NCBI RefSeq assembly: GCF_011759375.1
Contig: NZ_JAARML010000001.1
Span: 1,116,001 to 1,180,000 of the forward strand
DNA: 64,000 bases
Origin: Paraflavitalea devenefica
Lineage (GTDB): Bacteria > Bacteroidota > Bacteroidia > Chitinophagales > Chitinophagaceae
Direction: 5' to 3'
How positions within the stretch are numbered: position 1 is the stretch's first letter; the number at the start of each line of letters is the position of its first letter. The notes beneath the pieces are model-generated. The model ran no database searches. It was not told the origin of the DNA and was given only the letters and a program-made list of their open reading frames with translations. The translations under genes and the position numbers were made by a program. Shown one piece after another: positions 35,601 through 45,433 of this stretch.

Positions 35601-38162
35601 TTACACTTCCCTTCGCAGCACTTCCAACGGCGGCCTGTTCACCACACTGCGGCTGTTAAAGATCCCTATGAGAATGGTAAGCAGCGAAATGGCCACAAAC
35701 AGGATAATAACCGGCCACCAATCGGGTGAGAAAGGTGTTTTAAAGCTATAGCGCGCCAGCGCCCAGCTACCCGCCAGTGATAAAAGGATGCCGGTAGCAG
35801 CTGCCAGTGCTCCCAGGAAGAAATATTCCAGGGCAGTGATGGCCAGTATCTGCCTACGGCTGGCGCCCAGTGTGCGCAACAGCACACTTTCCTGCATACG
35901 CTGGTATTTGCTGATGAGTACGGAAGCAATGAGCACAATTAATCCCGTGATAATGCTAAAGCCGGCCATAAAACGAATCACAAAACCGATCTGGCTGAGC
36001 ACATCATCCAGCACTTTTAATATCAGGTGCAGGTCAATGATGGAAATATTGGGATAATGGCGCACAACGGCCTGCTGAAAACGGGCTGATACTTCCGGTG
36101 AAGGTACCCGTGTAATGAGCACATGGAATTGCGGAGCAGGTTCCAGCACACCCGGCGGAAACACTACCCGGAAATTGGTTTGCACCCGTTGCCAGTCTAC
36201 CTTCCGCATACTGCCGATCACTGTTGGCACCAGCGTGCCTTGTACATTGAAGAGTATGCTGTCTCCCATCTTTACATTGATGCGTTGCGCATATTGCTCT
36301 TCCATGGAGATCGGCACTACCTCGCCGGGAAACTTAACAGGACCCGAAAGCTTGCCGGCCGTCAGCTTTTCAGAGTCGGTAAGCGAATCCCGGTAGGTAA
36401 CACGGAACTCCCATTCAAAAGCACGTTCTGATATTTTGGAAGCGGTATCTTTTCTAACGTCTGCAGCGGTCTTTCCATTAATGGCTTCAATACGCATGGT
36501 AACGATAGGCACCTGTTGCAGAACAGGCAACTGATATTGTTTCGCCAAAGCAGCTACCGAATCTTTCTGGCTACTTTGGATATCGAACAGTACCATATTG
36601 GGCTGACTGCCGCTACCAGTGAGGCTGACGCGATTGATGAGCATGCTTTGAATAAAATACAGCGTGCTGATGAAGAGTGCTCCTAACCCGATGGTAGTGA
36701 TGAGAATGATCGTTTGATTATTGGGACGATAGAGGTTGGCAAAGCCTTGTCGCCACAGGTAGCTCCAGGAAGCAGGGAAGAAGCGACGAACGAGCCACAT
36801 AAGGAGTCGCGCAATCCCTGCCAGCACCAGGAAGGCCGTGAGTATGCTGATGGTAAACACGATGGCCTGCATCCAGCTATGTACCTGCCACCAGGTAAAC
36901 ACTACAATGAAAGAAAGAATGAGGATATACACCAGCCATTTGAGCGGATCGCGGAAAGAACGTGTAGGCTCAAAGGATAACCGGAGCGTATACAAGGGCG
37001 ATACATTACGGACCGAAAGCAATGGCAGCAGTCCAAAGAGCGCTGCTATAATGGCGCCGAGGGCAATGCCCTTTCCGATGGATGGCCAGGAGATGCCGGC
37101 CGTTATTTCAATGGGTAGGAAGTCTTCCAGTACCGTGGGCAATACCTGCTGAATGAGCGTACCAACGATGGCGCCCAGTATAGATCCGATGATACCAATA
37201 CCCACAATCTGAATAAGGTAAATAAGAAATGCCTGGCCAGAGTTTACACCCAAACAGCGGAGGATGGCAATAGAGCTGATCTTTTCCCGTATATAAATAT
37301 GAATGGCGCTGGCTACACCAATGCAACCCAGTAACAGGGCAATAAAACTGATGAGGGTAAGAAACTCATTCACGTCTTCAAAAGAGCGGCCGGTATTTCT
37401 TTTGCGCTCTTCCACCGTATCGTAATCGAGCCCTGCCTTTTCAAGACGGCCTTCTATAGATTCTACTGTTGTGGGTACCTGTGATGGATGGTTGTATTTA
37501 TAATAGAAGTTAACACCTACACGGCTGCCTCTTTGTATGAGCCCCGTTTGATCCAGGTATTTCAGGGGAATATAGACGGGCGGCGCTACAGTGGTGGAGA
37601 GGCCTGTGCGGCCCGGTGCTTTATTGAGTGTTCCTGCAATGGCAAATGACACATCACCAATCAGTATGGAGTCGCCCACCTTTGCATTGAACTGCAACAT
37701 AAGGGTTTTATCTACCAGCGCCTGCTGTTGTGCCCGGAATCTTTTGCCGGCTGCAACAGGCGTGGTTTCCAGGGCTCCATAATACGGGAAATCTCCCTGC
37801 AGTGCGCGGACCTGTACGAGGCGGGTTCCCTGGCTTTTGGTGAAATAGATCATCGAAGCGAATGTGCGCTCTTCAGACCGTTGGTCGCCCAATGAATCCA
37901 GTAAGGGACGGATGTTCTTATTGATGGGCTTGTTGCTTTCTATTACAAGATCGGCGCCAACAAGGGTCTGCGCCTGTTTGTCAATGTCTTTACGCACATT
38001 ATCGCCCAGGGAAAAGGTAGCAACGAGGGCAGCAATACCCAATATGATAGAGGAGATGAAGAGCAGCAGGCGGGAACGGTTGCGGCGGCTATCCCGCCAG
38101 GCCATCAGGAGGAGCCACCTCAGATTGAGCTTCTTTTTATAGATAAATCTTTCTCTATCCAT
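35601..38162 (-). CDS. ABC exporter permease, YbbP-like (two FtsX domains)
   Basis: 853 residues. One span near residues 30-48 is followed by a long periplasmic domain, an FtsX block at about 260-375, two more spans near 405-450, a second periplasmic domain and a terminal FtsX block (RTLGASRRQILAITALEYFF). This layout, with 8 to 10 spans and two MacB-like units, is that of the YbbP/LolC-E class. It lies 63 nt after its ATPase gene, on the same strand, so the two should form one transporter. Relatives move lipoproteins or lipids, but the substrate is not known. Confidence 0.93.
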   Translation of the reverse strand: MDRERFIYKKKLNLRWLLLMAWRDSRRNRSRLLLFISSIILGIAALVATFSLGDNVRKDIDKQAQTLVGADLVIESNKPINKNIRPLLDSLGDQRSEERTFASMIYFTKSQGTRLVQVRALQGDFPYYGALETTPVAAGKRFRAQQQALVDKTLMLQFNAKVGDSILIGDVSFAIAGTLNKAPGRTGLSTTVAPPVYIPLKYLDQTGLIQRGSRVGVNFYYKYNHPSQVPTTVESIEGRLEKAGLDYDTVEERKRNTGRSFEDVNEFLTLISFIALLLGCIGVASAIHIYIREKISSIAILRCLGVNSGQAFLIYLIQIVGIGIIGSILGAIVGTLIQQVLPTVLEDFLPIEITAGISWPSIGKGIALGAIIAALFGLLPLLSVRNVSPLYTLRLSFEPTRSFRDPLKWLVYILILSFIVVFTWWQVHSWMQAIVFTISILTAFLVLAGIARLLMWLVRRFFPASWSYLWRQGFANLYRPNNQTIILITTIGLGALFISTLYFIQSMLINRVSLTGSGSQPNMVLFDIQSSQKDSVAALAKQYQLPVLQQVPIVTMRIEAINGKTAADVRKDTASKISERAFEWEFRVTYRDSLTDSEKLTAGKLSGPVKFPGEVVPISMEEQYAQRINVKMGDSILFNVQGTLVPTVIGSMRKVDWQRVQTNFRVVFPPGVLEPAPQFHVLITRVPSPEVSARFQQAVVRHYPNISIIDLHLILKVLDDVLSQIGFVIRFMAGFSIITGLIVLIASVLISKYQRMQESVLLRTLGASRRQILAITALEYFFLGALAAATGILLSLAGSWALARYSFKTPFSPDWWPVIILFVAISLLTILIGIFNSRSVVNRPPLEVLRREV

Positions 38163-38190
38163 TATTTGAATTTCAGAATTTGAACATTAC

Positions 38191-38209
38191 TCCGAAGGAG
38201 TCCTTCGGA
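38191..38209. repeat. Perfect palindrome between ATPase and permease genes
   Basis: TCCGAAGGA (38191-38199) and TCCTTCGGA (38201-38209) are perfect inverted repeats with a 1-nt centre, in the 63-bp gap between the two ABC genes. It could adjust expression of the permease relative to the ATPase. Confidence 0.4.
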
Positions 38210-38225
38210 CTGGTTTCAGGATGCC

Positions 38226-38906
38226 TTAATTCCGTTCATCGCCCACAAGGTGGCCACCTTTAATCCTGATGATCCGTTTTGTTTGGGCGGCCAGTTCCAG
38301 GTTGTGGGTAACAATAATGAGGGTAGTACCCGCTTCCTGGTTAAGGTCAAAGAGCAGCTTGATGACTTTATCACTCGTCTCCGCATCGAGGTTACCGGTA
38401 GGTTCATCGGCAAACAATATGCGGGGATTGTTGGAGAAGGCGCGGGCCAGCGACACACGCTGCTGTTCGCCACCTGAAAGCTGCGTAGGGTAATGGTGTA
38501 TGCGATCGGCCAGACCTACTTTGTCCAGCAGCTCAACAGCGCGTGGGCGTATATTCTTTTCGCCCCGCAATTCCAGTGGCACCATCACATTTTCGAGGGC
38601 GGTCAGGGTGGGCAATAGCTGGAAATTCTGGAAAATGAACCCTACATAGCGGTTGCGCACCTGTGCACGTTCGTCCTCACTTAGCTCATTGAGCCGGATA
38701 TTATTGAGTTCCACAGCCCCGTTACTGGCACGGTCGAGGCCAGCGCATAGGCCAAGCAGGGTGGTTTTTCCACTGCCGGAAGGCCCCACAATGGATAGAG
38801 TAGACCCTGCTTCCACAGAAAAGTTAATATCATTCAATACCTGCAGGGTATGGCCGCCACCCTGGTAAGTTTTGCTTAAATTCCGGATATTCAGAATAGT
38901 CTCCAT
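38226..38906 (-). CDS. ABC exporter ATPase, YbbA/LolD-like
   Basis: 226 residues, the usual length. Walker A is GPSGSGKT at 41-48, the signature is LSGGEQQRVSLARAF, and Walker B is ILFADEPTGNLD. The short YbbA/LolD/MacB-type ATPases pair with FtsX-type permeases, here the following gene. The gene starts divergently from the TesA-like esterase gene. Confidence 0.95.
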   Translation of the reverse strand: METILNIRNLSKTYQGGGHTLQVLNDINFSVEAGSTLSIVGPSGSGKTTLLGLCAGLDRASNGAVELNNIRLNELSEDERAQVRNRYVGFIFQNFQLLPTLTALENVMVPLELRGEKNIRPRAVELLDKVGLADRIHHYPTQLSGGEQQRVSLARAFSNNPRILFADEPTGNLDAETSDKVIKLLFDLNQEAGTTLIIVTHNLELAAQTKRIIRIKGGHLVGDERN

Positions 38907-39075
38907 AAGTTTGTTTATATAGTCGTGCCTGCCAGATTTATATTACTGTTGGAATACAAAATTTACAGGCATTGTTATTGAGGAATCACTGTGGGCTCTG
39001 AAAATACACCATTAAACGAACATAAAAGAGCAGTACATGTTTAACGGAATCCTAATTCGGGCGATAAATTATTAT

Positions 39076-39765
39076 ATGTTGAAAATATTGCTGATAAGCG
39101 GTTTTACGGGTATGCTGGCATTCGCGGGCTGTAAGGACAAACCGGCCGCAAAGGATACTACCGGCCCTGCTTCCTCAAAAACAACGGAAGCTACTGCCCC
39201 AGCGGCTCCCGACTCAGCCAAACACATTGTGTTTTTTGGGAATAGCCTTACAGCAGGTTATGGCCTGGACCCTTCGGAAGCATTTCCCGCTGTGATACAG
39301 GAAAAGATAGATTCGTTGAAACTGCCTTATAAGGTAGTCAATGCCGGGCTGAGTGGTGAAACTACAGCGGGCGGCAAAGGCCGGATTGACTGGCTGTTGC
39401 AGCAGCCGCTGGATGTGTTTGTACTGGAACTGGGCGGTAATGATGGATTGCGTGGTATACCTGTAAGTGAGACCGGCAAGAATTTACAAGACATTATTGA
39501 CCGGGTAAAAGCAAAATACCCCCAGGCCAAAATACTACTGGCAGGCATGCAGGTACCACCCAATATGGGCAGCAAGTATGCCGGCGAGTTCAGGGCAGTG
39601 TTCCGTTCGCTGGCCGACAAGAATAAGCTCCCACTAGTACCCTTTCTACTGGAAGGGGTGGGTGGCATTCCGGAGCTGAACCAGCCGGATGGTATTCATC
39701 CTACCGCACGGGGGCATAAGATCGTGGCAGAGAATGTGTGGGAAATGCTGAAGGTGATGCTATGA
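39076..39765 (+). CDS. GDSL/SGNH esterase, TesA-like lipoprotein
   Basis: 229 residues from the ATG at 39076, which gives a lipoprotein signal (MLKILLISGFTGMLAFAGC, lipobox AFAGC); the frame extends upstream to 39037. The SGNH blocks are present: GNSLTAGYGLDP with S57, the Gly of GLSGETTAGG, GGND in block III, and DGIHPTARGH with the catalytic Asp and His. Such enzymes are periplasmic thioesterase/lysophospholipase-type hydrolases. Its head-to-head position next to YbbA/YbbP-type genes is the same as in proteobacterial tesA loci. Confidence 0.92.
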   Translation: MLKILLISGFTGMLAFAGCKDKPAAKDTTGPASSKTTEATAPAAPDSAKHIVFFGNSLTAGYGLDPSEAFPAVIQEKIDSLKLPYKVVNAGLSGETTAGGKGRIDWLLQQPLDVFVLELGGNDGLRGIPVSETGKNLQDIIDRVKAKYPQAKILLAGMQVPPNMGSKYAGEFRAVFRSLADKNKLPLVPFLLEGVGGIPELNQPDGIHPTARGHKIVAENVWEMLKVML

Positions 39766-39959
39766 TATGGGTGTCATCCCGCAGGAATAAGGCAATAGAG
39801 AAACACCCTTTTAGAGCCCTTTGGCTACAAATACAAAGAAACCGGTTGGTTACACAACTATTTTTCTTTCCCCACCGCTAATAGCATAAAATCCACATTT
39901 GTCCACGGCTGATTGCCGTTCCGAATACATGCTTAGATTTGCCGCTACACCATTTGTGA

Positions 39960-41435
39960 ATGACGCATCCGTTTTTTACCTATCAGAAATTCATTAAGGA
40001 TACTGTGACGCTGAAGTTGTTGCGAACCGGTAACGCGTCGTTGATCCTCAGCTTTTTACATACTGCTTTCAAAGATGCTGATAAGATCTATATCAGCAAT
40101 GCCGACCTGATCCAGCACCTGGCCAATTACCTGCAAGAGATTGATTATACAGATGCTGACCAGGAAACAGCGGTGCGCGAGCTGGGCTATTCGTATGAAG
40201 ACAAAGCCCGCAGTTATATTAACCGCTGGACAGATGAGGCCTACCTGCACAATTTTATAGATGATGGCAGCAAGCAGGTGATGTATCAACTGAGCCGGCA
40301 TACGGTAAAGGCTTTCCAGATATATGATCTTTTACAGGAAAGAGAATTTGTAGGAACGGAAAGCAAGTTTGAGGACCTGTTCCGCAAGTTGCAGGAACTG
40401 GTAACGAACAGCAACAGCAATCCTGATGAGCGCATTCTACAGTTAGAAAAAGAGAAGAAGGAGCTGCAGCAACAGATCAATGAAATACGCCGCAGCAATA
40501 CTGCCGCCACTTTTGAAGGCTACCAGGTAAAGAGCCGCTGGGAAGAGATTGTGCGATTGAGCAATGAGTTGACTGGTGACTTCAAGGAAGTAGAGGATAA
40601 TTTCAAGAATATTTACCGGCAGATCAGCCTGGAACATGCAGACGCAAAGCTGACCAAGGGCCAGTTACTGAAGCTGACTTTTGATGCATTGGATGAATTA
40701 AGGAATAATGATCAAGGCAAGAGCTTTTATGCCTTCTGGATGTTTTTGATGAATGATGAGAAGCAGGAAGAACTGAACCAGTTGACCGATGCCGTGTACC
40801 GGGTGCTGGAAACACACCAGGTGACAACAGAACATCAAAGTCTGCGCAAGCTGAAAACGCGGCTGCACTATGCCGCCAGGAAGGTGCTGGATACGAATGA
40901 GCTGCTGGGCTATAAACTGAGCAGGATCGTAGCAGAAAAAGAACAGGCAGATAGAAGAGCTTTAAAGGAAACCCTGCAACAGATCTTCCAGATGGCCATC
41001 CAGCGCATTGAAAAGCCGGTACCAGAAAGGGCCTTTTATATTACCGTAGATGACCGTCCGGAAATTAAGATGCCGCTGGAAAGAAAGCCTGGCGAGAAAC
41101 CGGTAGAAAGCAAGTTTGATGCAGCACCCAAAGTAGCCACCCTGCAACTGGATGCAGCAACAGCATTGAATGGATTGTATGGTGATGAGATGATTGACAA
41201 AGGTTTGTTGCTGCAAAACATACAGGCACTGTTGAAAAAACAGTCGCAGGTGACTTTGAAGCAGGTAGTGGAAACCTATCCGTTGAAAAAAGGGCTGGCC
41301 GAGTTGCTGGCTTATATTACGCTGATACAACAGTATGACAAGCATGCCGTGAGCGATGAGGCAACAGAAGACATCCTGTTCGATGCAGCGCAGAAGAAAC
41401 ATTTACGCTTACCTCAAATTATATTCAATAAATGA
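39960..41435 (+). CDS. mksF: DUF3375 protein, MksF/JetA-type kleisin subunit
   Basis: 491 residues. The N-terminal region matches DUF3375/JetA (VTLKLLRTGNASLILSFLH, EDKARSYINRWTDEAYLHNF) and is followed by a coiled coil near 155-185 and a helical C-terminus. In known complexes this is the MukF-like kleisin that closes the ring of the SMC-like ATPase. It is first of three overlapping genes (DUF3375, DUF4194, MukB-like). The stop overlaps the next start by 4 nt. Confidence 0.88.
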   Translation: MTHPFFTYQKFIKDTVTLKLLRTGNASLILSFLHTAFKDADKIYISNADLIQHLANYLQEIDYTDADQETAVRELGYSYEDKARSYINRWTDEAYLHNFIDDGSKQVMYQLSRHTVKAFQIYDLLQEREFVGTESKFEDLFRKLQELVTNSNSNPDERILQLEKEKKELQQQINEIRRSNTAATFEGYQVKSRWEEIVRLSNELTGDFKEVEDNFKNIYRQISLEHADAKLTKGQLLKLTFDALDELRNNDQGKSFYAFWMFLMNDEKQEELNQLTDAVYRVLETHQVTTEHQSLRKLKTRLHYAARKVLDTNELLGYKLSRIVAEKEQADRRALKETLQQIFQMAIQRIEKPVPERAFYITVDDRPEIKMPLERKPGEKPVESKFDAAPKVATLQLDAATALNGLYGDEMIDKGLLLQNIQALLKKQSQVTLKQVVETYPLKKGLAELLAYITLIQQYDKHAVSDEATEDILFDAAQKKHLRLPQIIFNK

Positions 41436-42013
41436 GTGTGACATTACTACCCTATGCCAGGGCCATTGTGCAATTGCTGAGAGGCCCGGTATATAGTGAT
41501 GACCAGGAATACTGGAACAGCCTGCTGAAATACCAGGTGGAAATTACCCAGCATTTTAGCGGGCTGGGGCTGGATACGGTGATCCAGAAAGAAGATGGCT
41601 ATGCTTTTATCCGGCAGGCAGAGTTGGATGATAAAGGCACAACGATTGGTTTGATCAGCCGCCGGCCATTGACGTATGAAGTGAGCCTGTTGTGTGTGCT
41701 GCTGCGCAAGCTGCTGGACGATTTTGAGATCAGCAATACCGATAATAAACGTTTTTACCTGAAGCGAAAGCAACTACGGGCCGAGCTGGAAACTTTTTTC
41801 AAAGAAAAGAGCAATAAGGTAAAGCTGCTGAAGGACCTGGACAGTTATATTAACCAGGTGCTGGACCTGGGTTATATCAAGGTAACGGAAAATGATGAGC
41901 AATACCGGGATGAGGATACGTTTGAAGTGCGCACGATCATCAAGGCGCGGTTTAGCAATGATGTATGCCTGGATTTTTTAAATCAACTGAAAGAAGATGT
42001 TAAGTCTGTTTAG
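41432..42013 (+). CDS. mksE: DUF4194 protein, MksE/JetB-type subunit
   Basis: 193 residues, a normal length for MksE/JetB. The typical segment with SRRPLTYEVSLLCVLLRKLL is followed by the winged-helix part (YINQVLDLGYIKVTENDEQY). In the complex this subunit binds the kleisin and DNA. The start overlaps the stop of mksF and the end overlaps the start of the ATPase by 17 nt, so translation of the three is coupled. Confidence 0.88.
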   Translation: MSVTLLPYARAIVQLLRGPVYSDDQEYWNSLLKYQVEITQHFSGLGLDTVIQKEDGYAFIRQAELDDKGTTIGLISRRPLTYEVSLLCVLLRKLLDDFEISNTDNKRFYLKRKQLRAELETFFKEKSNKVKLLKDLDSYINQVLDLGYIKVTENDEQYRDEDTFEVRTIIKARFSNDVCLDFLNQLKEDVKSV

Positions 42014-45000
42014 TACTGATAGCGGCAAGGCTGGTTTCCGTTTGCATAAGATGCAATTGTACAACTGGGGCACGTTTGACGGCTCCATTTATACGATCAG
42101 CCCGGAAAGTGAAAACAGTTTGCTGACGGGCGCCAATGGAAGTGGCAAGACCACACTGGTGCATGCCATGCTTACTTTACTGGCAGCGGAACGCCGGATG
42201 CGTTCTTTTAACCAAAGCGCTGAAGGGAAGACCAAGAACGAACGAAGTGAGGAAAGCTATGTGCTGGGTGAGTATGGGGAGGAAACGGACGGCGAAACTG
42301 GTATACAAACAGCCCAGCGGCTACGCAATGACAAAACAAAGACTTATTCTATTGTACTGGGCACTTTTAAGAATGAAGAGCGGTTTGTGACCCTGGTGCA
42401 ATGCCGCTGGTTCAGTGGCGCCGAGTTAAAGAAGAGTTTTATCATCGCCCATGCGGAATTGAATATACAGGAAGATTTCCGGCATTTTGATGCCCAAGGC
42501 AACTGGAAGAAGGTATTGCGGCAACGTTTTCCCAAGCGGGGCAGCAGGGACCTGATCGAATTTTTTGATGGTCCGAAGGAGTATAGTCAGAAGGTGCGGC
42601 ATTATTTCGGTATGCGGAGTGAGAAGGCGCAAATGTTGTTCAACCAAACGATCAGCCTGAAGATATTGGGTAGCCTGGATGATTTCATCCGTAACCAGAT
42701 GCTGGAAGAGAATGATATGGAGCAAGAGTTTCTCAATCTGAAGGAGCAGTTCAAAACACTTAGTGATACGCATACAGCCATCGAGAAAACCGTAAAGCAG
42801 ATCGAGCTGCTGCAACCGGTGCAAACACTGCACCAGAAAGAGCAGGAGTTAAAAAAGCAATCTGATTATTACGAGAACCTGCAACAAATACAGCCCTATT
42901 ATTTTGCTGCGTTGGAAAGCAAGCTATTGACGGGTGTAATAGAAGAGGCGAACCAGCAGCTTGGCACCGCCAAAAAGAAGAAACAGGAGCTGGACAATCA
43001 TATTGCGGGAACTGATGAGCGGGAAAGAAAGATTGATAGCGATATCCGCAATAGCGATACGGGCCGGCAAATTGCTGACATGGAGCGGGAGCTGCGCCTG
43101 CTGGAAGTAAAGAAAGCCCAACAGTTGGAACAGAGTGAAGCACTGAATGAATGGCTGCGCACGGCAGGGTTTGGTGTAAATCCTTCCAAACTGGAGCTGG
43201 ACCGGTACAAGGAAAAGGCAGCGCAGCAGCAAGCGTCGCTGGATAATGACCTGGCCATAGCCCGGCGAAAGTTGTATAATGCGGAAGATGTGGTAGCGGT
43301 ACAACAACGGGAATATGACCAGCTTGAAAAAGAGATTGACTTATTACGCCGCCAGAAGAACAATATCACAGGACGGGTAGCGCAGATACGGGCAGAGATA
43401 CTGGAGCATTGTGGCGCTTCGGCAGATGAAATCCCTTTTATAGGAGAACTGATACAGGTATTGCCCGAAGAAAGCAAATGGGAACCGGCACTGGAAAACC
43501 TGCTGCATGGTTTTGCCTTGCGCATGATCATCCCCACACAATATTACCAGCAGGCTACGAGCTTTATTAATGAGAATGACCTGCGGGGCCGCATTGTATA
43601 TCACCATTATCATAAGGATGAAGGCCTGGGCCGGATGATGAAGGCCGATAAAGAAAGCATTCTGCATAAGCTGGAAATAAAAGAAGATTCGCCCTATGGC
43701 AACTGGGTATATGAGCAACTGTTACAATCTTACAATTATGCCGCTATACAAAATGTAAAGCAGTTGCAGCAATATGACCGGGCCATTACGATGCAGGGAC
43801 TTACCAAGAACAAGCACCGGCATGAAAAGAATGACAGTCCGGAAGCAAAGCGCCGCCAGCAGTATGTACTGGGTTGGGACAATACCGCCAAGATCAAATC
43901 GCTGGTGAAGGACCTGGCCGAACTGGAAAAAAATATGGAGGAAAGCAAGCGGCAGGGCAAGAAGCTGGAAGCGCAGATCAGGGAGCTGGAGCAAAAGCAG
44001 GGAATGCTGCGTCAAATTGTAAGCATTAAGGAGTTTGAAGCAATAGACTGGAAAAGCACCAGCACAACGATACAGCAACAAACCAAACAATTACAGGAAT
44101 TACAGAAAGGCAATAAGGCGTTGGATGCCTTACGCAAGCAGCAACAGTTATTACGCGAGGAACTGCGGCAACTGAAACAGGAAAATGAAGCCCTGGCAGA
44201 GAAGATGGGTGGTTTAAAGAATAAGGTGGAAGCCTGGAACCTGGCAGTACAACGCTCGGAGGATATCCAACGACGCTATGCGGCCACAGATATTCAAGAA
44301 TACCTGCCATTGGTGGAGCATTATGTAAAGGAAGAGATTGACTATACCATTGACCTGGATGTACTGGACAAAGTGCAGAACCAGGTGCGGACAGCCATCC
44401 GCAATAAAGCAAAGGTATACACGGAAGATGTGCAAACGGTTACCCGCCAATTGGAACAAGCCATGCGAAAATTCAAGAACCCGGATGATGCCGCTTTGCA
44501 CCAACAATTCCCCGATTGGAAGAACAGTACGTTTACCCTGAGTGACAGCGCTGAATTTGTAGCTGAGTATATTGTATTGCTGCATAAACTGCAACAGGAA
44601 GAACTGAAAGAGCAGCAGCAACGGTTCAAGAAGTACCTGAATGAGGAAATGATCAACCGGATGAGCAGCTTTAAGGAAAACCTGGATGCAGAGGCCGCCA
44701 AGATCAAGGACAATATCGGTAAGCTGAACCAGGCATTGAAGAATATCACTTACCGGCAAAACCCGCAAACGTTTATACAGCTTGACTGCAAGGAAGAGCT
44801 GAACCAACAGATCAAGGATTTCAAGTACCAGCTTAATAACTGGAAGCCCAACCTGGCAGAATACCAGCGCACACAGGATGACAGTATCCTGGAAAACAGT
44901 TTTGTGAAGATAAAAACCCTACTGGACGATCTTACGAAGCAGGAAAGCTGGCGCCGTGAAGTGCTGGATGTACGGAACTGGCTGAAGTTTACCGCCAAAG

Positions 45001-45428
45001 AGATTAAGGCCGAAGACAAACAAACGGTACATCGCAGCTATACCGGCACCGAAAAGCTGAGCGGTGGTGAGCAGGCCCAGCTTACGTATACGATCCTTGG
45101 TTCGGCCATTGCGCACCAGTTTGGCATTCACAGTGAAGGATATGAAACCCGCTCATTCCGGTTTATTTGTGTGGATGAGGCCTTCAGCAGGCAGGATGAA
45201 GAAAAAGCACGCTATCTGATGGACCTTTGCCGGCAGCTTCACCTGCAACTAATGGTAGTATCGCCTGCCAAGGCGGATGAGGTGAAGATTGTGGAGCCTT
45301 ATATTTCCAAAGTGCATTTTGTGTACCGCCGAAATCACCGGGACAGTGTGGTGTATGATATGAGTATTATGCAGTTTCAGGAGAATAGGGAGAAGTATAT
45401 GAGTAAGAAGAAAGTGGTGAGTAATTAA
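41997..45428 (+). CDS. mksB: MukB/SbcC-like SMC ATPase, MksB/JetC
   Basis: 1143 residues with the two halves of an ABC ATPase joined by long coiled coils: Walker A GANGSGKT at 45-52; coiled coils about 260-420 and 640-780; a hinge-like middle; then the signature KLSGGEQAQLTYTILGSAIA and Walker B FICVDEAFSRQDEEKARYL. This is MksB/JetC of the MksBEF/Wadjet family, which loops or condenses DNA; with the JetD/MksG nuclease it destroys plasmids. No nuclease gene follows: a RmuC gene converges with it after 5 nt. A chromosome condensin role is therefore the first guess. Confidence 0.9.
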   Translation: MLSLFSTDSGKAGFRLHKMQLYNWGTFDGSIYTISPESENSLLTGANGSGKTTLVHAMLTLLAAERRMRSFNQSAEGKTKNERSEESYVLGEYGEETDGETGIQTAQRLRNDKTKTYSIVLGTFKNEERFVTLVQCRWFSGAELKKSFIIAHAELNIQEDFRHFDAQGNWKKVLRQRFPKRGSRDLIEFFDGPKEYSQKVRHYFGMRSEKAQMLFNQTISLKILGSLDDFIRNQMLEENDMEQEFLNLKEQFKTLSDTHTAIEKTVKQIELLQPVQTLHQKEQELKKQSDYYENLQQIQPYYFAALESKLLTGVIEEANQQLGTAKKKKQELDNHIAGTDERERKIDSDIRNSDTGRQIADMERELRLLEVKKAQQLEQSEALNEWLRTAGFGVNPSKLELDRYKEKAAQQQASLDNDLAIARRKLYNAEDVVAVQQREYDQLEKEIDLLRRQKNNITGRVAQIRAEILEHCGASADEIPFIGELIQVLPEESKWEPALENLLHGFALRMIIPTQYYQQATSFINENDLRGRIVYHHYHKDEGLGRMMKADKESILHKLEIKEDSPYGNWVYEQLLQSYNYAAIQNVKQLQQYDRAITMQGLTKNKHRHEKNDSPEAKRRQQYVLGWDNTAKIKSLVKDLAELEKNMEESKRQGKKLEAQIRELEQKQGMLRQIVSIKEFEAIDWKSTSTTIQQQTKQLQELQKGNKALDALRKQQQLLREELRQLKQENEALAEKMGGLKNKVEAWNLAVQRSEDIQRRYAATDIQEYLPLVEHYVKEEIDYTIDLDVLDKVQNQVRTAIRNKAKVYTEDVQTVTRQLEQAMRKFKNPDDAALHQQFPDWKNSTFTLSDSAEFVAEYIVLLHKLQQEELKEQQQRFKKYLNEEMINRMSSFKENLDAEAAKIKDNIGKLNQALKNITYRQNPQTFIQLDCKEELNQQIKDFKYQLNNWKPNLAEYQRTQDDSILENSFVKIKTLLDDLTKQESWRREVLDVRNWLKFTAKEIKAEDKQTVHRSYTGTEKLSGGEQAQLTYTILGSAIAHQFGIHSEGYETRSFRFICVDEAFSRQDEEKARYLMDLCRQLHLQLMVVSPAKADEVKIVEPYISKVHFVYRRNHRDSVVYDMSIMQFQENREKYMSKKKVVSN

Positions 45429-45433
45429 TAGCG

